Origin: Stomoxys calcitrans
Taxonomy: Eukaryota > Arthropoda > Insecta > Diptera > Muscidae
DNA: 64,000 bases
NCBI RefSeq assembly: GCF_963082655.1
Contig: NC_081554.1
Span: 128,067,453-128,131,452, forward strand
Direction of reading: 5' to 3'
Numbering within the stretch: position 1 is the stretch's first letter; every line of letters begins with the position of its first letter. The notes below the pieces were generated by a model, which saw only the letters and a program-made list of their open reading frames with translations, ran no database searches and was not told where the DNA came from. Made by a program: the position numbers and the translations under genes. Of the stretch, positions 36,220-47,732 are shown one piece after another.

Positions 36220-36500
36220 GATAGCACACATATACACTCTACGAAATTTGTATTTCAAAATAGCAAAAATGTTTGCTAAAACATTAGTTTTTGTCTGCTG
36301 CAAATCGAAAAGCAAACTTGACTGCAAACTAAGGGCTGCTGTTTTATCAAACATTTACGTCTGCTACATCAACTAAGAAAATCTGCTGTTTTAACTACAA
36401 AATTAGCTAAAATATGAAACACGAACAGGCAAAAAATTGTTGCTACTTTAGCAAATAAATTGCACTGCATTTTGAGCGAGTATATATTTGCCTGGTGTTT
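36220..36500. repeat. Decayed CTGCT-rich element
   Basis: Begins near acactctacgaaatttg and contains gtctgctgcaaat, gggctgctgttttatc and atctgctgttttaac. Resembles the elements at 38519 and 42925 but is diverged. Confidence 0.45.
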
Positions 36501-37060
36501 CGCATATGATATTTTAGTCTCCCGTTTTATTCTATTTTATTTTACTCTCGTGAATGAACAGCACACATTTTCAACCAACAACGGTGTTCAAAAAGGAAAA
36601 TGTTTTAACATGTAAAGCAAAGCAATAGCATTTTACGACGCATGTTGCTGTATAATGTTTCCATTTACGATTGACCTTTTATCATGCCACAAAACGCATG
36701 TGCTCTCCCAGTTTGCTGCATGTGTGCGCATGTGTACTTATGGTAGTAATAAAAATTAGAAGATACCACTGCGGGGGTATCTCTTTCTAGTTTAAAGATT
36801 TTTGTGAGTTCTAGTGATAGAACATTTGTTAATAAATATTTAGTATGAATCTAACACTTGAACGTGTGCGTACTCAGTGACCTGTCACGATAGACACAAT
36901 CTAGATCGGGCCACATAATTCTGGAGTGTTTAAAAACCCCATTTTGCAACCATCTATCATTCGGGCCTAATCCTGAAAGCTTAGCTTACATGTCGCTAGA
37001 GATATACCCAGAGGTTCCACTTACCTTGGAAGATGTAAAGTAGTTCCTATCTCTGTAGAA
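36501..37060. other. No gene seen
   Basis: Unassigned AT-rich DNA. Confidence 0.4.
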
Positions 37061-37468
37061 CTACCTAATGGCTATATTCCAAATTAGAGGAGACCGTACA
37101 CCTTCTTCTGACGTCGGTTTAAAATTATTCAAAGCACACTCAATGTCAAGAAATGCTACCATTGTGTATTTTTTGACAGCGAGAGAGCCTTCGATGTAGC
37201 TGATTAGGTCGTGAGGGACTGTTTCAGTGAACTTGCCCTTACTAAATGCATGATGTTGCCGAGACAGGCGATCTACATATATCTTTGGCCTAAGACATTT
37301 TTCTATTAACAACTCCATAGCCTTTAGCATAAAGGATGACAACTCTTGTGGCCTGGGATAACTCTTAACGCATGTAACGCTGTGGATTAGCGAAATGGTC
37401 AGTAGGTTGAAGACAAGGCTATTATTGAAAGGAAGTAAGAAGGACGTCAGCATAGCTTTCGCTATCAA
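37061..37468 (-). pseudogene. Non-LTR RT N-terminal half fragment
   Basis: The 135-codon minus frame contains ELSSFMLKAMELLIEKCLR, then RLSRQHHAFSKGKFTETVPH and YTMVAFLDIECALNNF. These match the RT fingers (LTSFMLKTMERLID type) and the palm box A (FLDIEGAFNN type, with C for G and L for F here). The frame before LSSF is unrelated, and box A is followed at once by a foreign end. Box A's aspartate remains, but the Asp-Asp box is absent. Confidence 0.8.
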
Positions 37469-37479
37469 AACAGGACACA

Positions 37480-37640
37480 GGTCTGCGAGCTCACATATTC
37501 AAAATCGGTGCGGCAAGTGATAGCATGTAGGGCATGTGGGGAAGATAATGAGACATTGGAGCATTTCCGATGTCATTACCCGGTATGAAAAACAATTAAG
37601 GATTTTGTAAGTAACACGGAATTCCTAATTTAGATTTTCT
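37480..37640 (+). pseudogene. Jockey-type ORF2 C-terminal fragment
   Basis: Plus-strand codons give HIFKIGAASDSM and, after a shift, CRACGEDNETLEHFRCHYP, the Cys-rich C-terminus. It is on the opposite strand to the RT fragment just before it. The relative at 44690-45110 is CRACGEDEEMLEYFLCHYP. Confidence 0.8.
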
Positions 37641-38324
37641 TTTTCGATGTTACTTTTGAGCATTAAGAGAGCACAACAAGCCGATTACTGGTTTAGGTGT
37701 ATGTCCATAGTGGCATGGGGCGGATTAATATTCGCACCCTCTTTTCAACCAAACCTTAAGTCTTGTGGCGCCACAAAGTTTCCCTCACTAGACATTGTCC
37801 ATACATTCTTTGACTTCTAAATTTATCCTACCACAATAGGCTTCGAGGATAGGATCTTCCTTAGTCTAGAGGCCTCAAATGTATCTTGTACGGGGCTGCA
37901 GAATTCCACCCAGGATTTCTTCTGAGCCTTTTTCAGCACGCCCTTTTATTTTGGCCGACGTACCAATTTTGCAGTATTTTCTCAAAGACTGAAACTAAAA
38001 TCACGATTATCAGAGAAGCTGTAGTCATCGAACACTTCCCATTTATATATCCTTTTGGTGACATTCTCTGATACAAAGGCGACATCTAGTACCTTCTGCC
38101 TGTTTCAGGTAATAAAGGCCAGTCTATTCTTTTTATTATACAATAAATTACTAGTTTAAGCAGATCATCCATTTCGTTAATATCCGAACTCTCCATATCT
38201 GGTGATATGCATTAACATCACTTGCCACATTGAGACTTTTTTCCCTGCAGAAGCGGCAAACAATAACTTTAGGCTTGAAGGTAGCATATCTGAAATATGT
38301 TCCATATATAGAGAAGCGCGCCAG
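37641..38324. other. No gene seen; likely retroelement 3' flank at its start
   Basis: The first 200 bases may be 3' UTR of the preceding Jockey fragment. The rest is unassigned. Confidence 0.4.
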
Positions 38325-38512
38325 TAATGCAAATGCAAAATTGCCTATGATCATTCTGACGTGCCGTATCGCGAGAGAAGTTTTTGTATGGAATAAATGT
38401 CGGCAGCATTATGAGGGGATAACAGTTGCTGAAAACTTGTTCTGATGTACTCACCAGGATTGAACCCAGGCGTCATAGGCGGACTTGCTTACCTCTGCGC
38501 TACGGTGACCTC
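38325..38512 (-). repeat. tRNA-derived SINE, internally deleted, head preserved
   Basis: On the minus strand the head begins gaggtcaccgtagcgcagag (A-box-like tagcgcagagg) and has B-box-like gggttcaatcc at 38458-38468. The body is shortened but retains ttgcctatgatcatt-like text at its far end. Confidence 0.8.
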
Positions 38513-38518
38513 AAATGA

Positions 38519-38740
38519 GATTTATTATGGTAAACAGATGGTAAACATCCACTGAGACATACATTTAATATGTGTTTTTTTTTTCTTCTAAAACCCCTTC
38601 ATAATTATTTAATTTTCAGCAAACAACACACTTTTCAGCAGTTAACCTGCTACTCTTAAAGTGCAGAACTACTGCTGTAATAGCAGAACTACTGCTACAA
38701 TAGCAGCAAAATTAAATATTAATATTCAGCAGAGTGTACG
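38519..38740 (-). mobile_element. CTGCT-rich candidate MITE
   Basis: Reverse complement of 42925-43180: ccccttcataattatttaat with an aaacatccactgag block, then tactgctgtaatagcag text, ending attcagcagagtgtac. It sits directly against the SINE head. Confidence 0.6.
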
Positions 38741-39218
38741 ACCTAATATCACCACCGCAGCTGTTGGGTGTTTGATGTCCATTCTTTGCCTATTCCCGGG
38801 CTCTAGATCTGCCGCTCAACTGGAAACAGACGCAGATCATCAGCCGCCTAGTGGATAAAACTATCGTAGCTATACTTGAGTGGCTTTTTTTTCGAAAAAC
38901 AACTACCTATTACGAGTTGCAGAATATTCTTGAGGAGCGAAATAACAAAATTTCCGCTCAACGGTTCAAACAATGTTAGTGTTGGTCAACGTTCAAATAC
39001 AAAGCATTTAGCGGAAACAGTGTTTTATTTGTCCATAATATAGCGATTCCGCCAGATTGCCAAATAAAACAAAACAATTGTGAATTATTAATGTTTTTAT
39101 AATCTGTTAATTTCACAACTTGAGTGAAATTTTATTAATTTTAAAAATATTGAATTACAAAAGGCCGTTGAAGCCTCAACACCTAATGATGTTGAAAAAG
39201 TCTCTTAAATGAGATTTT
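38741..39218. other. No gene seen
   Basis: Unassigned AT-rich DNA. Confidence 0.4.
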
Positions 39219-39762
39219 TATACCCTCCACCATAGGATGGGGGTATACTAATTTCGTCATTCTGTTTGTAACTCCTCATAATATTCGTCTAAGACCCCAT
39301 AAAGTATATATATTATTGAACGACATGACATTTTATGTCGATCTAGACATATCCGTACGTCTGTCTGTCGAAAGCACGCTAACTTTCGAAGGAGTAAAGC
39401 TAGCCACTTGAAACTTTGCAAGAATACTTCTTATTAGTGTAGGTCGGTTGGGATTGTAAATGGGCCATATCGGTCCATGTTTCGATATACTGCCATATAA
39501 ACCGATCTTGGGTCATGACTTCTTGAGAGGGGGCAATTATTATCTGATTTGGATGAAATTTTGTACAACGGTTTTTCCCAGGACCTTTCTTTAACATACG
39601 TGTCAAATATGGTCTGAATCGGTCTATAGCCTGAAACAGCATCGGTCTATAGCCTGAAACAGCACAACAGAGATACCGGGAAAAGCACTCGACAAATTTG
39701 ATCCATGGTGGAGGGTATATAAGATTCGGCCCGGCCGAACTTAGCAAGCTTTAACTTGTTTT
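39219..39762 (+). repeat. Family A repeat, internally deleted copy
   Basis: Both ends intact. Near 39620-39660 the phrase atcggtctatagcctgaaac occurs twice in direct succession, a 28-bp local duplication. Confidence 0.88.
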
Positions 39763-40949
39763 TTACGTATTATATTTTTTAAAGGAAATTCTTTATCTAT
39801 TTTCCTATATTAAATTTTAAGATTGAAGCAGTCTAATGTTTGGGCATTGTTAAGAGCCAAGTCAAACTATCTATACAATTGTATTGGTCTGTACGTAAAA
39901 TTGTTACTGAAAGTAAATCACACAAAAATGGACTGGAGATAGAAACTAAAGGCGGAACTGAGACCACCTCCAACAGAAAAAATGCAAACAACTACATATC
40001 CGTGTGAGACAAACGTGACACAGTGCCCCCATATTAACGTGGCAATATATTCTTTTGTGGCCATTCGTTGTATGTACCTCCATACTAACATATATTCCTG
40101 TCTATGGCATGTTTTATTTGAATGCTCACGCCAAACGCCTACGTCACTCAACAAATAACAAAAATGCGGATGATGGCCTCCACCCCACTTGCGCCATTAT
40201 GGTTTCTGGTCACCATGGGTATGGCGCGGGGAAATAGAAAATTGTATTGGCCATGACATTCACCAGCACCGTCCTTGTGTTTGAAGTAAAACTCCATATT
40301 AATTGGCGTATACATATGTAAACGTAAATGTATATCTATCGATTCGCAAATAAAAATGTTTAAACTATTAAAAAAAACAAATATTGTATACATGAAATGA
40401 AACAATATTTAAACATATTTTTTGATATACTACGAGATTCAATTCAAAAATAAAATATGTTTTTGGAGTCAAAATAAACGATATTTCTATTGTAATTTTT
40501 CAACAAAAATTTACTTAATTCTTAACGATTTGCTTTTAAAAACAAAGACAATATTCATTTGGCTGAGTTGATTTTGTTTCCTTGCTTAGTTTAAAGTAGC
40601 ACTTTTAGAATTTTAACCAATACTATTCTCCTTTTAACCCCAGAACGTATATCGTCTGTGTTGTTTAATGGGAGTACCGAACTAGATGGAGTCTGTGATT
40701 ACTAGATTACTGATAGCTTTGAACGATCCGTAGTGGCGACATCATGGACATTGACTAATACCATGTTTGTTTGGTAAAAAGTGTACATCACTGATGGAAA
40801 ATATTAAAAAAGATACCTTTTGCGTCAAAAGAGAACTTTTTTTTGTAAAAACATACACATTTTTAAATTTATCTATTCGCATTGCAATGATTACCAAATT
40901 AAGGGGACCACAGAATATTGCAGTCTTTGCGGGTAGATTAGGTGGTTTA
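39763..40949. other. No gene seen
   Basis: AT-rich, unassigned; frames at 40055, 40148 and 40742 have no motif. Confidence 0.4.
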
Positions 40950-41030
40950 TAGGATAGCCTAAGACCGATTTGGACCATACTTTCCGTGATTGGAAATCAT
41001 ATCAAGACATATAAATGTGCATTATACTTG
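40950..41030 (-). repeat. Family A fragment
   Basis: Reverse-orientation text agaccgatttggaccatact and gattggaaatcatatcaaga. Confidence 0.55.
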
Positions 41031-41043
41031 CCCAAGAAGCCCA

Positions 41044-41093
41044 TTTCGGAAGACAATTTATACGGGATTTATAATATAAATTGTCTTCCGAAA
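41044..41093. repeat. 19-bp perfect inverted repeat (hairpin)
   Basis: Arms tttcggaagacaatttata (41044-41062) and its exact complement (41075-41093), with a 12-base loop. It joins a family A fragment to an RTE 3' fragment. Confidence 0.9.
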
Positions 41094-41099
41094 GAAGTC

Positions 41100-41290
41100 T
41101 TCTGAAGGCAAACACGGTGGTACACGCAGACTAGGAAGACCAAAAGCCCGATGGAAAGATCAAGTGGTAGGAGACACCTCGAAACTTGGTGTCAGAGATT
41201 TTAGAATGAGCGCAGAAAATCAAGGCGCTTGGAACGCTATTCTACGTTCGGCTAGTGGAACAAATGTTCTGTCATAGCCAATTAAAGTAA
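41100..41290 (+). pseudogene. RTE-like 3' end fragment
   Basis: Codons give RRLGRPKARWKDQVVGDTSKL-like text (cactaggaag replaced by gactaggaagaccaaaagcc) and WNAILRSASGTNVLS with a stop at about 41275, then agccaattaaagtaaataag. It corresponds to the end of the element at 9925-11900 and represents a 5'-truncated copy. Confidence 0.8.
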
Positions 41291-41299
41291 ATAAGTAAT

Positions 41300-41645
41300 A
41301 GGCCACAGACCGACTTAAGCCATACTTGCCATGAATGTTTAAAGCCAGAACAAAACACTACCTGCAGCACTCAAACAAATATTAATTGTACCGTCTTGGG
41401 AAAACAATTGATATGAGAGCTATAGCTAAATATGATACGATTCGACTCATCTACAATACCGACGCATAGCAATAATGATTAAATATTTAGAGAGTAGCAA
41501 GCTTTATACATTCGCGTAAATCGACTTAAAATATGGTGACGATGTCATAAGGGTCTTAGACCAATAAATCGACTTAAAATATCGTGACGATTCCATAAGG
41601 GTCTTAGACCAGTATTTTAAGGTGTTGCAAACAAAATGCGTAGGA
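41300..41645 (-). repeat. Family A fragments with a local duplication
   Basis: The phrase aaatcgacttaaaatat occurs at 41518 and 41567, each followed by gtgacgat, ccataaggg-like text and gtcttagacca, so a 49-bp piece is tandemly duplicated. It matches the family start region in reverse. Confidence 0.65.
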
Positions 41646-42089
41646 TAATAAAACATCTCTTATTCACCCGAAATTGGTCAGATGTGTCATAACACTAAGC
41701 TTCGATATTGTACATAAAAAGGTACTAAATTGTTCTAGAGGTACTACGGTACTTCTCGAATCAAAAAAGTACTATAGTACTGATTTTGCCATCTCTGGCG
41801 TATATCTGCGTACCGACACATCTCTGCATAGACAATAAAAGGGATAAAATATGTAAAACCTCATTTCGAACTTGACCTGTAGAGGTTATTTCACCCTTTA
41901 ATAGATTATCCTATGTCAGGCAAGTTGCTATGTTCTATTAGTTTTGCAGGGATACCAGGGAAGTCAAAAGCTGCCCTGAAAAATAGATGAGAGGTGTCGA
42001 TCGATTGATTTATTGGATGGTGGATTTGCCAGTTCGCACGCCATATAAATGAGGCTTGATTATCTACAATATATAAATAATAATATAAA

Positions 42090-42214
42090 TATTCCCATGA
42101 ACATGGCATTAAGGATCATATCAATGAGTGCAGTCCGATTTAAGTATTAAGGATCTGGATTCGAACCAAGGCGTTCAGCGTCATAGGCAGACATCTGCGA
42201 CATGGTGGCCTCTG
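42090..42214 (-). repeat. tRNA-derived SINE, short copy
   Basis: Minus-strand head with B-box-like ggttcgaatcc (42151-42161) and gtcatag-like text; the body keeps tcccatgaacatggcatta and gagtgcagtccgatttaag. Confidence 0.75.
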
Positions 42215-42239
42215 CTACTATGGTAAAAAATTAAAGAAA

Positions 42240-43640
42240 AAAAATAATTTAAGACCGGAGGCGATAAGCTAGTAAGGCGTATGCATTAGCTCGTCTGCGC
42301 GATCTGGCTAGAAGAACGCAAACCCGATGAACGTACACAACAAAGGAGATAAGAAGGAATGTGCCAACTACAGAGGAATAAGTCTCCTCCCCATCGCATA
42401 CAAGATATTCTCGAGCGTACATTGTGAGGAATTAAAACCTAAATTCAGTGATTGATGATGATACTTGCTGATACACGTTCCTCAGGTGGAATAGGAAAGA
42501 ATCTCTCCGAAACACTAAATAACAAACGAGCTTCTCGTGTGATCTCTTTAATATCCTGCTGGAGAAGATTATACGTGATGCAGATGTGAATACATGTAGC
42601 ACACTACTCACAAGAAAATACTTGTTACTCGCCTTTGCAAACGACATCCATATCATGGGTCGGCCAACGGAAGTGGTAACTGCCTTTGAAGCTATCGAAA
42701 AAGAATCAGTGAAAGTGGGTTTGGCAGTAAATGGAAAAAACACATGTGAGCCAATTAAGAAAATGGAGAAAGTTGGGAACCACAACTTAATCTACCTTGG
42801 CACCGCTGTTACCGATACGAATGACGTTTTGAAATAAAGCAAAGAATAATACTGGGAAACAGATGCTACTTTGGATTTAGCAAGCAGTTTAGAAAGGAGG
42901 CCACCTCTCGACAGACGAGGATTACTACACTCATAGAAAAAGGTATGCTGAAAATAACAACATTGTCTGCTGAATATTAGTAGTTAATTTTGCTGCTAAA
43001 TAGCAGTAGTTCTGCTATAACAGCCGTAGTTTTGCAAATTCAGAGCAGCAGGCTGACTACTGAGCCTGTCTGTTGTTTGCTGAAAATGACTGCTGCTTAA
43101 TTATGAAGGGGATGTTAGAAGAAAAAATAAAATACAAATGTAAATGTGTGACTCAGTGGATGTTTATAAACACCACTGAATTTACATTTTCCATATTCTT
43201 TTTTCTTAAAATTTAGAAACAAAAGGTCATGCCGGTCATATACGTATTAGTAGAGCAATAACAAAGAATGCAAGGGAGCTCAGCCACATTTCGAAATGTA
43301 TACCAGCGGATGAATCAGGGAGCTTCTTTACACAAATTAAAATGATATCTTCCAAAAAGATTTCTAAAAAAGTAATCAAAACAAGTAACAAGCAAATATT
43401 AAAAATAGCATACATTTTTTTTCAACAGATTTTTGTACTTGAAACGGCAGCACTATGTTTGCTGAAGCAGCAGTAATGTCTTCTTTTCCATTTTCAGCAG
43501 ACATTTTCACAAGACACTGATACTACCCGTGATGTTTTATGGTTCCGAGGCATAGGAAAGCAGACGAGGCTTTGAGAGGATGATTCTTTGTAAAATTAAT
43601 AGACGAGTTTGCATTGATGGAGGGCATCAGCGTCGCACTG
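42240..43640 (+). pseudogene. RTE-like retrotransposon fragment, interrupted
   Basis: Plus-strand pieces: KKECANYRGISLLPIAYKIF near 42355, then KYLLLAFANDIHIMGRPTEV at 42616-42675, KESVKVGLAVNGKNT and KKMEKVGNHNLIYLGTAVT to 42810. In the catalytic box the usual FADD reads FAND, so the first aspartate is asparagine (codon 42640-42642). After 42920 a CTGCT-rich element intervenes; the element resumes near 43509 with agacactgatactacccgtg, which matches 11508. Confidence 0.8.
42925..43508 (+). mobile_element. CTGCT-rich candidate MITE inside the RTE fragment
   Basis: Starts cactcatagaaaaaggtatg and ends near tccattttcagcagacattt. It contains many ctgct or agcag words and the block shared with 38519-38740. 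The ends tgctgaaaat and attttcagca are inverted relative to each other. The target duplication is unclear. Confidence 0.6.
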
Positions 43641-43989
43641 TGAAGCAATTCTTAGTGTTTTCGTTGGACAAAAATAGTTATGTTGTTGTTTATTTGGCCC
43701 TTTTAAGTGTTCTGTAATTTGGTTAAGTTGTTAAGCTTGCAGACCTTTGTTGTTTTGCAAACAAAAGAGATTTTTTTATGCATTTTCTCAAAGTTTCATC
43801 AATTTGTTTTTTACTTCTTCAGGGGATTTTTATTCCATAATGTTAATTTTAACCGTTTACATTGATTTTTTGCTAACATTGGACATAAAAACCAAAACAC
43901 GACTTAAACTAATATCACAGATTATAATAGTTAGAGTCAATATAGAGCTTTAAAATTTTGTACAGAGGTATATTTGAATGTTATATAGA
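43641..43989. other. No gene seen
   Basis: AT-rich; the 68-codon frame at 43747 has no motif. Confidence 0.4.
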
Positions 43990-44225
43990 AAAAAGTGGAG
44001 TATGGTACAAATCGGTCTATAACCAGATATAGCTCCCATACAAACCGATCTCTCGATTTAAATTCTTGAGCCTCCAGAGGTTGCAATTATTACCCAATTT
44101 GTCTGAAATTTTGCATTAAAAGTCTCAACAACTACCACAAATATGGTCCAAATCTGTTTATAACCTGATATAGCTCCCACACAAACCAATCTCTTGATCT
44201 GACTTCTTAAGCCTATAGAATGCGT
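43990..44225 (+). repeat. Family A internal fragment
   Basis: Two units: aaatcggtctataaccagat with gagcctccagaggttgc, then ataacctgatatagctccca. Confidence 0.7.
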
Positions 44226-44689
44226 TTATTCTAACTTACGACTTTATCCCCGAATTGTGTTTTCGTTTTACTGATTTCCTGTGTTTATGTGAAGTTTTGG
44301 GTTTTGGTGTATTCAGGGGACAATAGAAGAATTTTCAGGCGAACATTTTCGTAGAAAATTTTGATATGATTGAATACCAATTTAAATGAAAAGCTAAGTA
44401 GTACGACAAATTTATAATGGAGATGAAGTTGGCCTATTTTTTTTAATGTTTGCAATAATGCAGTTTGGTATGCCAATGTGACACAGTCATCGATGGGCAT
44501 AAGGTGTCAAGGGAGGTACTAACAAATTTTTGAATGGTAATGCTGCTGGTACTCTTAGTTCAAGGCGTTAGTTGTTAGTCGTGAACTAGAGCAGATAACA
44601 TACAACACAAATATTAAATGTAACGAACGATTTTACCATTGAGGATATGGAGTGATAGCTCAGGTGTAATAATGTTTCCCTATTTGCTG
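44226..44689. other. No gene seen
   Basis: Unassigned AT-rich DNA. Confidence 0.4.
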
Positions 44690-45110
44690 TTTTGGCCGAT
44701 GATGGAATTAGCAATTACGTGTTACTTACAAAATCCTAAATTGTTTTCCATATCACGCCCCTAAGTTGGTTCATGCCTGGTATTGTGTCACCATCTAAGT
44801 ACCGGTATCCGTTAGTGGCGAAAGCCGGGTAATGACATAGGAAATACTCCAACATTTCTTCATCTTCCCCGCATGCCCTACATATGCTATCACATGCCAC
44901 GCCGATTTTGCATGAGTGAACGGGACACATAGGAGTCTATGTGTCCCGTTATGATACCGAAAGCTATTCTGACTTCCTTCTTTCTTCCTATCAGTAATAT
45001 CCTCGTCTTACTATCAGAATCTCGCCATAGGATTTTCGCCATCCTACCGATCGTTTCGCTGTTCCACAGTCTTACATGCTTGTTTGTCGACCACAGATAA
45101 AACTCAGAAA
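44690..45110 (-). pseudogene. Jockey-type ORF2 C-terminal fragment
   Basis: The minus strand reads HSCKIGVACDSICRACGEDE and EMLEYFLCHYPAFATNGYRY, then LDGDTIPGMNQL, the Cys-rich end of Jockey-type ORF2. Upstream on the minus strand (45110-44950) is further RNase H-distal text, out of frame. The hairpin at 44919 lies just before the HSCKIG codons. No RT is attached. Confidence 0.75.
44919..44950. repeat. 14-bp perfect hairpin
   Basis: Arms aacgggacacatag and ctatgtgtcccgtt around the loop gagt, inside the Jockey fragment. Confidence 0.9.
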
Positions 45111-45894
45111 GAAAATAGTTCAGATGGATCTGTTGACAATGATATTATCCACCCAAAAATATCTTAAAAAGAGTCAAAACATGGTTACACCAAATTTTTT
45201 TGACATCTTAAAGAGCCCTGGCCCTGGTATTTCAGACCAAGTGTAAAAACTTAAAAAAAATTATTACTCCATTATCCGGGAAAATCGATTATGCGTAATG
45301 CCTCCGATGCCGGATAATCAAGATCCGACTGTATATGTAAATATTCCTAATACTATAACATATGGGATTACCAAATAGGTATATATATCATTTCCTTTCA
45401 ATTAAACGTACATGTTTCAAAATTTAAAACGGTGTCCCTAATTATATGATCACTATCATATATGATATATATCATAGGAATCACATAGAATTGGATAACG
45501 TTCTACAATTGATATTGATACGTTATGTTAGGATTCACATCAAGTGGAAAATGTAGAACTTAAAATTTGCTCCTGGTCAGAGGATACTGAATAGAGTGTT
45601 ACATAAAAGGCGAAACTACGCTCGAGACATCAATTGCTTACGAAATACAGAGATTGGTTATATGTTAAAAGCATGTACTATACAAAGGTAGCATTGTAGG
45701 TTATAACCATAAATAAAATTTATCTATCTAGAACTTGAGTCGACATTAATAACAATATCAAAGCCAATTGCCAAAAGTATATTTATCTGCGTGGGGGCTA
45801 AACATTTCTGTTAACCGTCGACAAACAAGGTCCATATTATTCTTGGCTTATGATATTGGCTTCTGTTTATTCACCTAAATTATGCCCCACACTA
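45111..45894. other. No gene seen
   Basis: AT-rich, including the palindromic atcatatatgatatatatca near 45451. Unassigned. Confidence 0.4.
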
Positions 45895-46790
45895 ATTTAG
45901 TTGGGCCGGGCCGAATCTTATATACCCTTCACCGTGGATCGCATTTGTCAAGTTCTTTGAATGACTTTCAATATATATTTATGAGCTACATCAACTTATT
46001 GACCAATATGTACCGTACTTGTCATACGGTAAAAAATACCACTTCCAAAATTTCTGGCAAATCGAGTAAAAATTGTGCTCTCCAGAGGCTCAGAGTGTCA
46101 AATTTGGAGATCGGTTTTTAAGGCAGCTATATCCGGTTATCAAGCGATTTAGACCATACTTGATGCAGTTGTTGGAAGTCATACCAAAACGACATATGCA
46201 AATTTTCAACCGAATTGGATAAGAATTACGCCCTCTAGAAGCTCAAGAAGTCTAATTGGGAGATTGGTTAATATGGCCGCTATATCAGGTTATGGATTGA
46301 TTTAGACCGTACTTGGTCCAGTTGTTGTTCTGCCAAATCGGATAAGAATGCGCTCTATAGAAGCTCAAGAAGTTTAATATATAGAAGCTCAAGAATCGGA
46401 TTTCAAACATACTTTGCAGAGTTGTTGGTATACCAAAACACCATGTGCAAAATTTCAGCCAAATCGTATAAGAATTGCGCCCTCTAGAAGTCAAGGCTCA
46501 AGAGGGGTTTATATGGCAGATATATAAAAACATGGATCGAGTTGGCCCATTTACAATGCAAACCGACCTACACTAATAAGAGGTATTTGTATTAAATTTC
46601 AAGCACCTAGCTTTACTGCGTCGAAAGTAAGCGTGCTTTTGACAGACAGGCGGACGGACTTGGTTAGATCGACTTAAAATGTCATGACGATCAAGAATAT
46701 ATATACTTTATGGGGTCTTAGACGCATATTTTGAGGTGTTACAAACAAAATGACGAAATTAGTATACCCCCATCCTATGGTGGAGGGTAC
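45895..46790 (-). repeat. Family A repeat, near-complete reverse copy
   Basis: Runs from the reversed tail (gggccgggccgaatcttata) to cctatggtggagggtac. Several internal units are visible (gccctctagaagctcaagaa near 46231, with repeats at 46355 and 46381). Confidence 0.88.
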
Positions 46791-47685
46791 AATAAGTATG
46801 CGGCCAAAGTAGTAATAGTACAGGAGTTTCTCTCTATCTCTGGAAGTATACATTGTTGCTGTTGCTCAATTAAAAAGTTCTTTTTAGTAATAACACTCAA
46901 CTCAATTAAAAAGTTCTTTCCAGTAAACACCCCGAAATTAAGCATTCTGGGACTCTTCAATTTTAAGGTTCTCATTGTAAGAACAACTTCTTCCATCTAT
47001 ATATGGACATATCTACAATATATGGACATATCTACAATATATGGACAAATATGTTTATTTCACGTGACGTTAGTTTCCAAAGAGAGTACGGGCCATAAAA
47101 ATCGAACGTGTCAATGCTTAAGCTTCGTTTTACATCACGAAAACAATAATTACTATGAAAATGCTTAGGCATTGTTCAAACATGCGAAGGCTAATCGTAA
47201 TTGTATACCACTCTAGAACTTTCATAATTTTCAACACGACACTATGTTGGCAGTCTGTCTCCTGGCCAATGTCACAAAACTACAAAAACGGTCAAATCAT
47301 TGGGATAGTCCAATTTAAGAAAAAAATTTTAAGTGGAGAAATGGCGACGCGTACATACATAAGGGTGCCCCCAAAGGGGTACCTATGTTCCTTTTCATTG
47401 GCTCGGAACAAACCTAATACTGTTGGAGCATGTATGTGATGATTATTTTTTATTGTTGCTTTTGTATTTTGTTAGGAATGTAATAAAAACGACGACAGTT
47501 TACCATATAATTATCTTACTACACGCAATTTATTGACGATATGAAATGTTCGAAATTGTTATTAAAATCAACTTAATGCCTCTACAATGCAATGTGGAGT
47601 ACATGGTGACGGTAAGACTATTTCTTAACTTACAACATCATAGTAATTTTTGTTCAATTGCTCGCAAAGCATGGGTATTAATGAT

Positions 47686-47687
<2 letters not shown>
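46791..47687. other. No gene seen
   Basis: A local tandem at 46868-46925 (aattaaaaagttctttt and aattaaaaagttctttcc, each with agtaa) and another at 47003-47045 (atatggacatatctacaat twice). The frame 46731-47168 begins in family A and has no motif. Confidence 0.5.
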
Positions 47688-47719
<32 letters not shown>

Positions 47720-47732
47720 GGGGGGGGGGGGG
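47688..47732. repeat. Poly-T (31) joined to poly-G (14)
   Basis: Uninterrupted T run 47688-47718 followed at once by G run 47719-47732. Confidence 0.9.

Noticed and set aside
46731..47168. 145-codon plus frame
   Set aside because: Starts in a family A repeat and runs through local tandem duplications; no domain seen.
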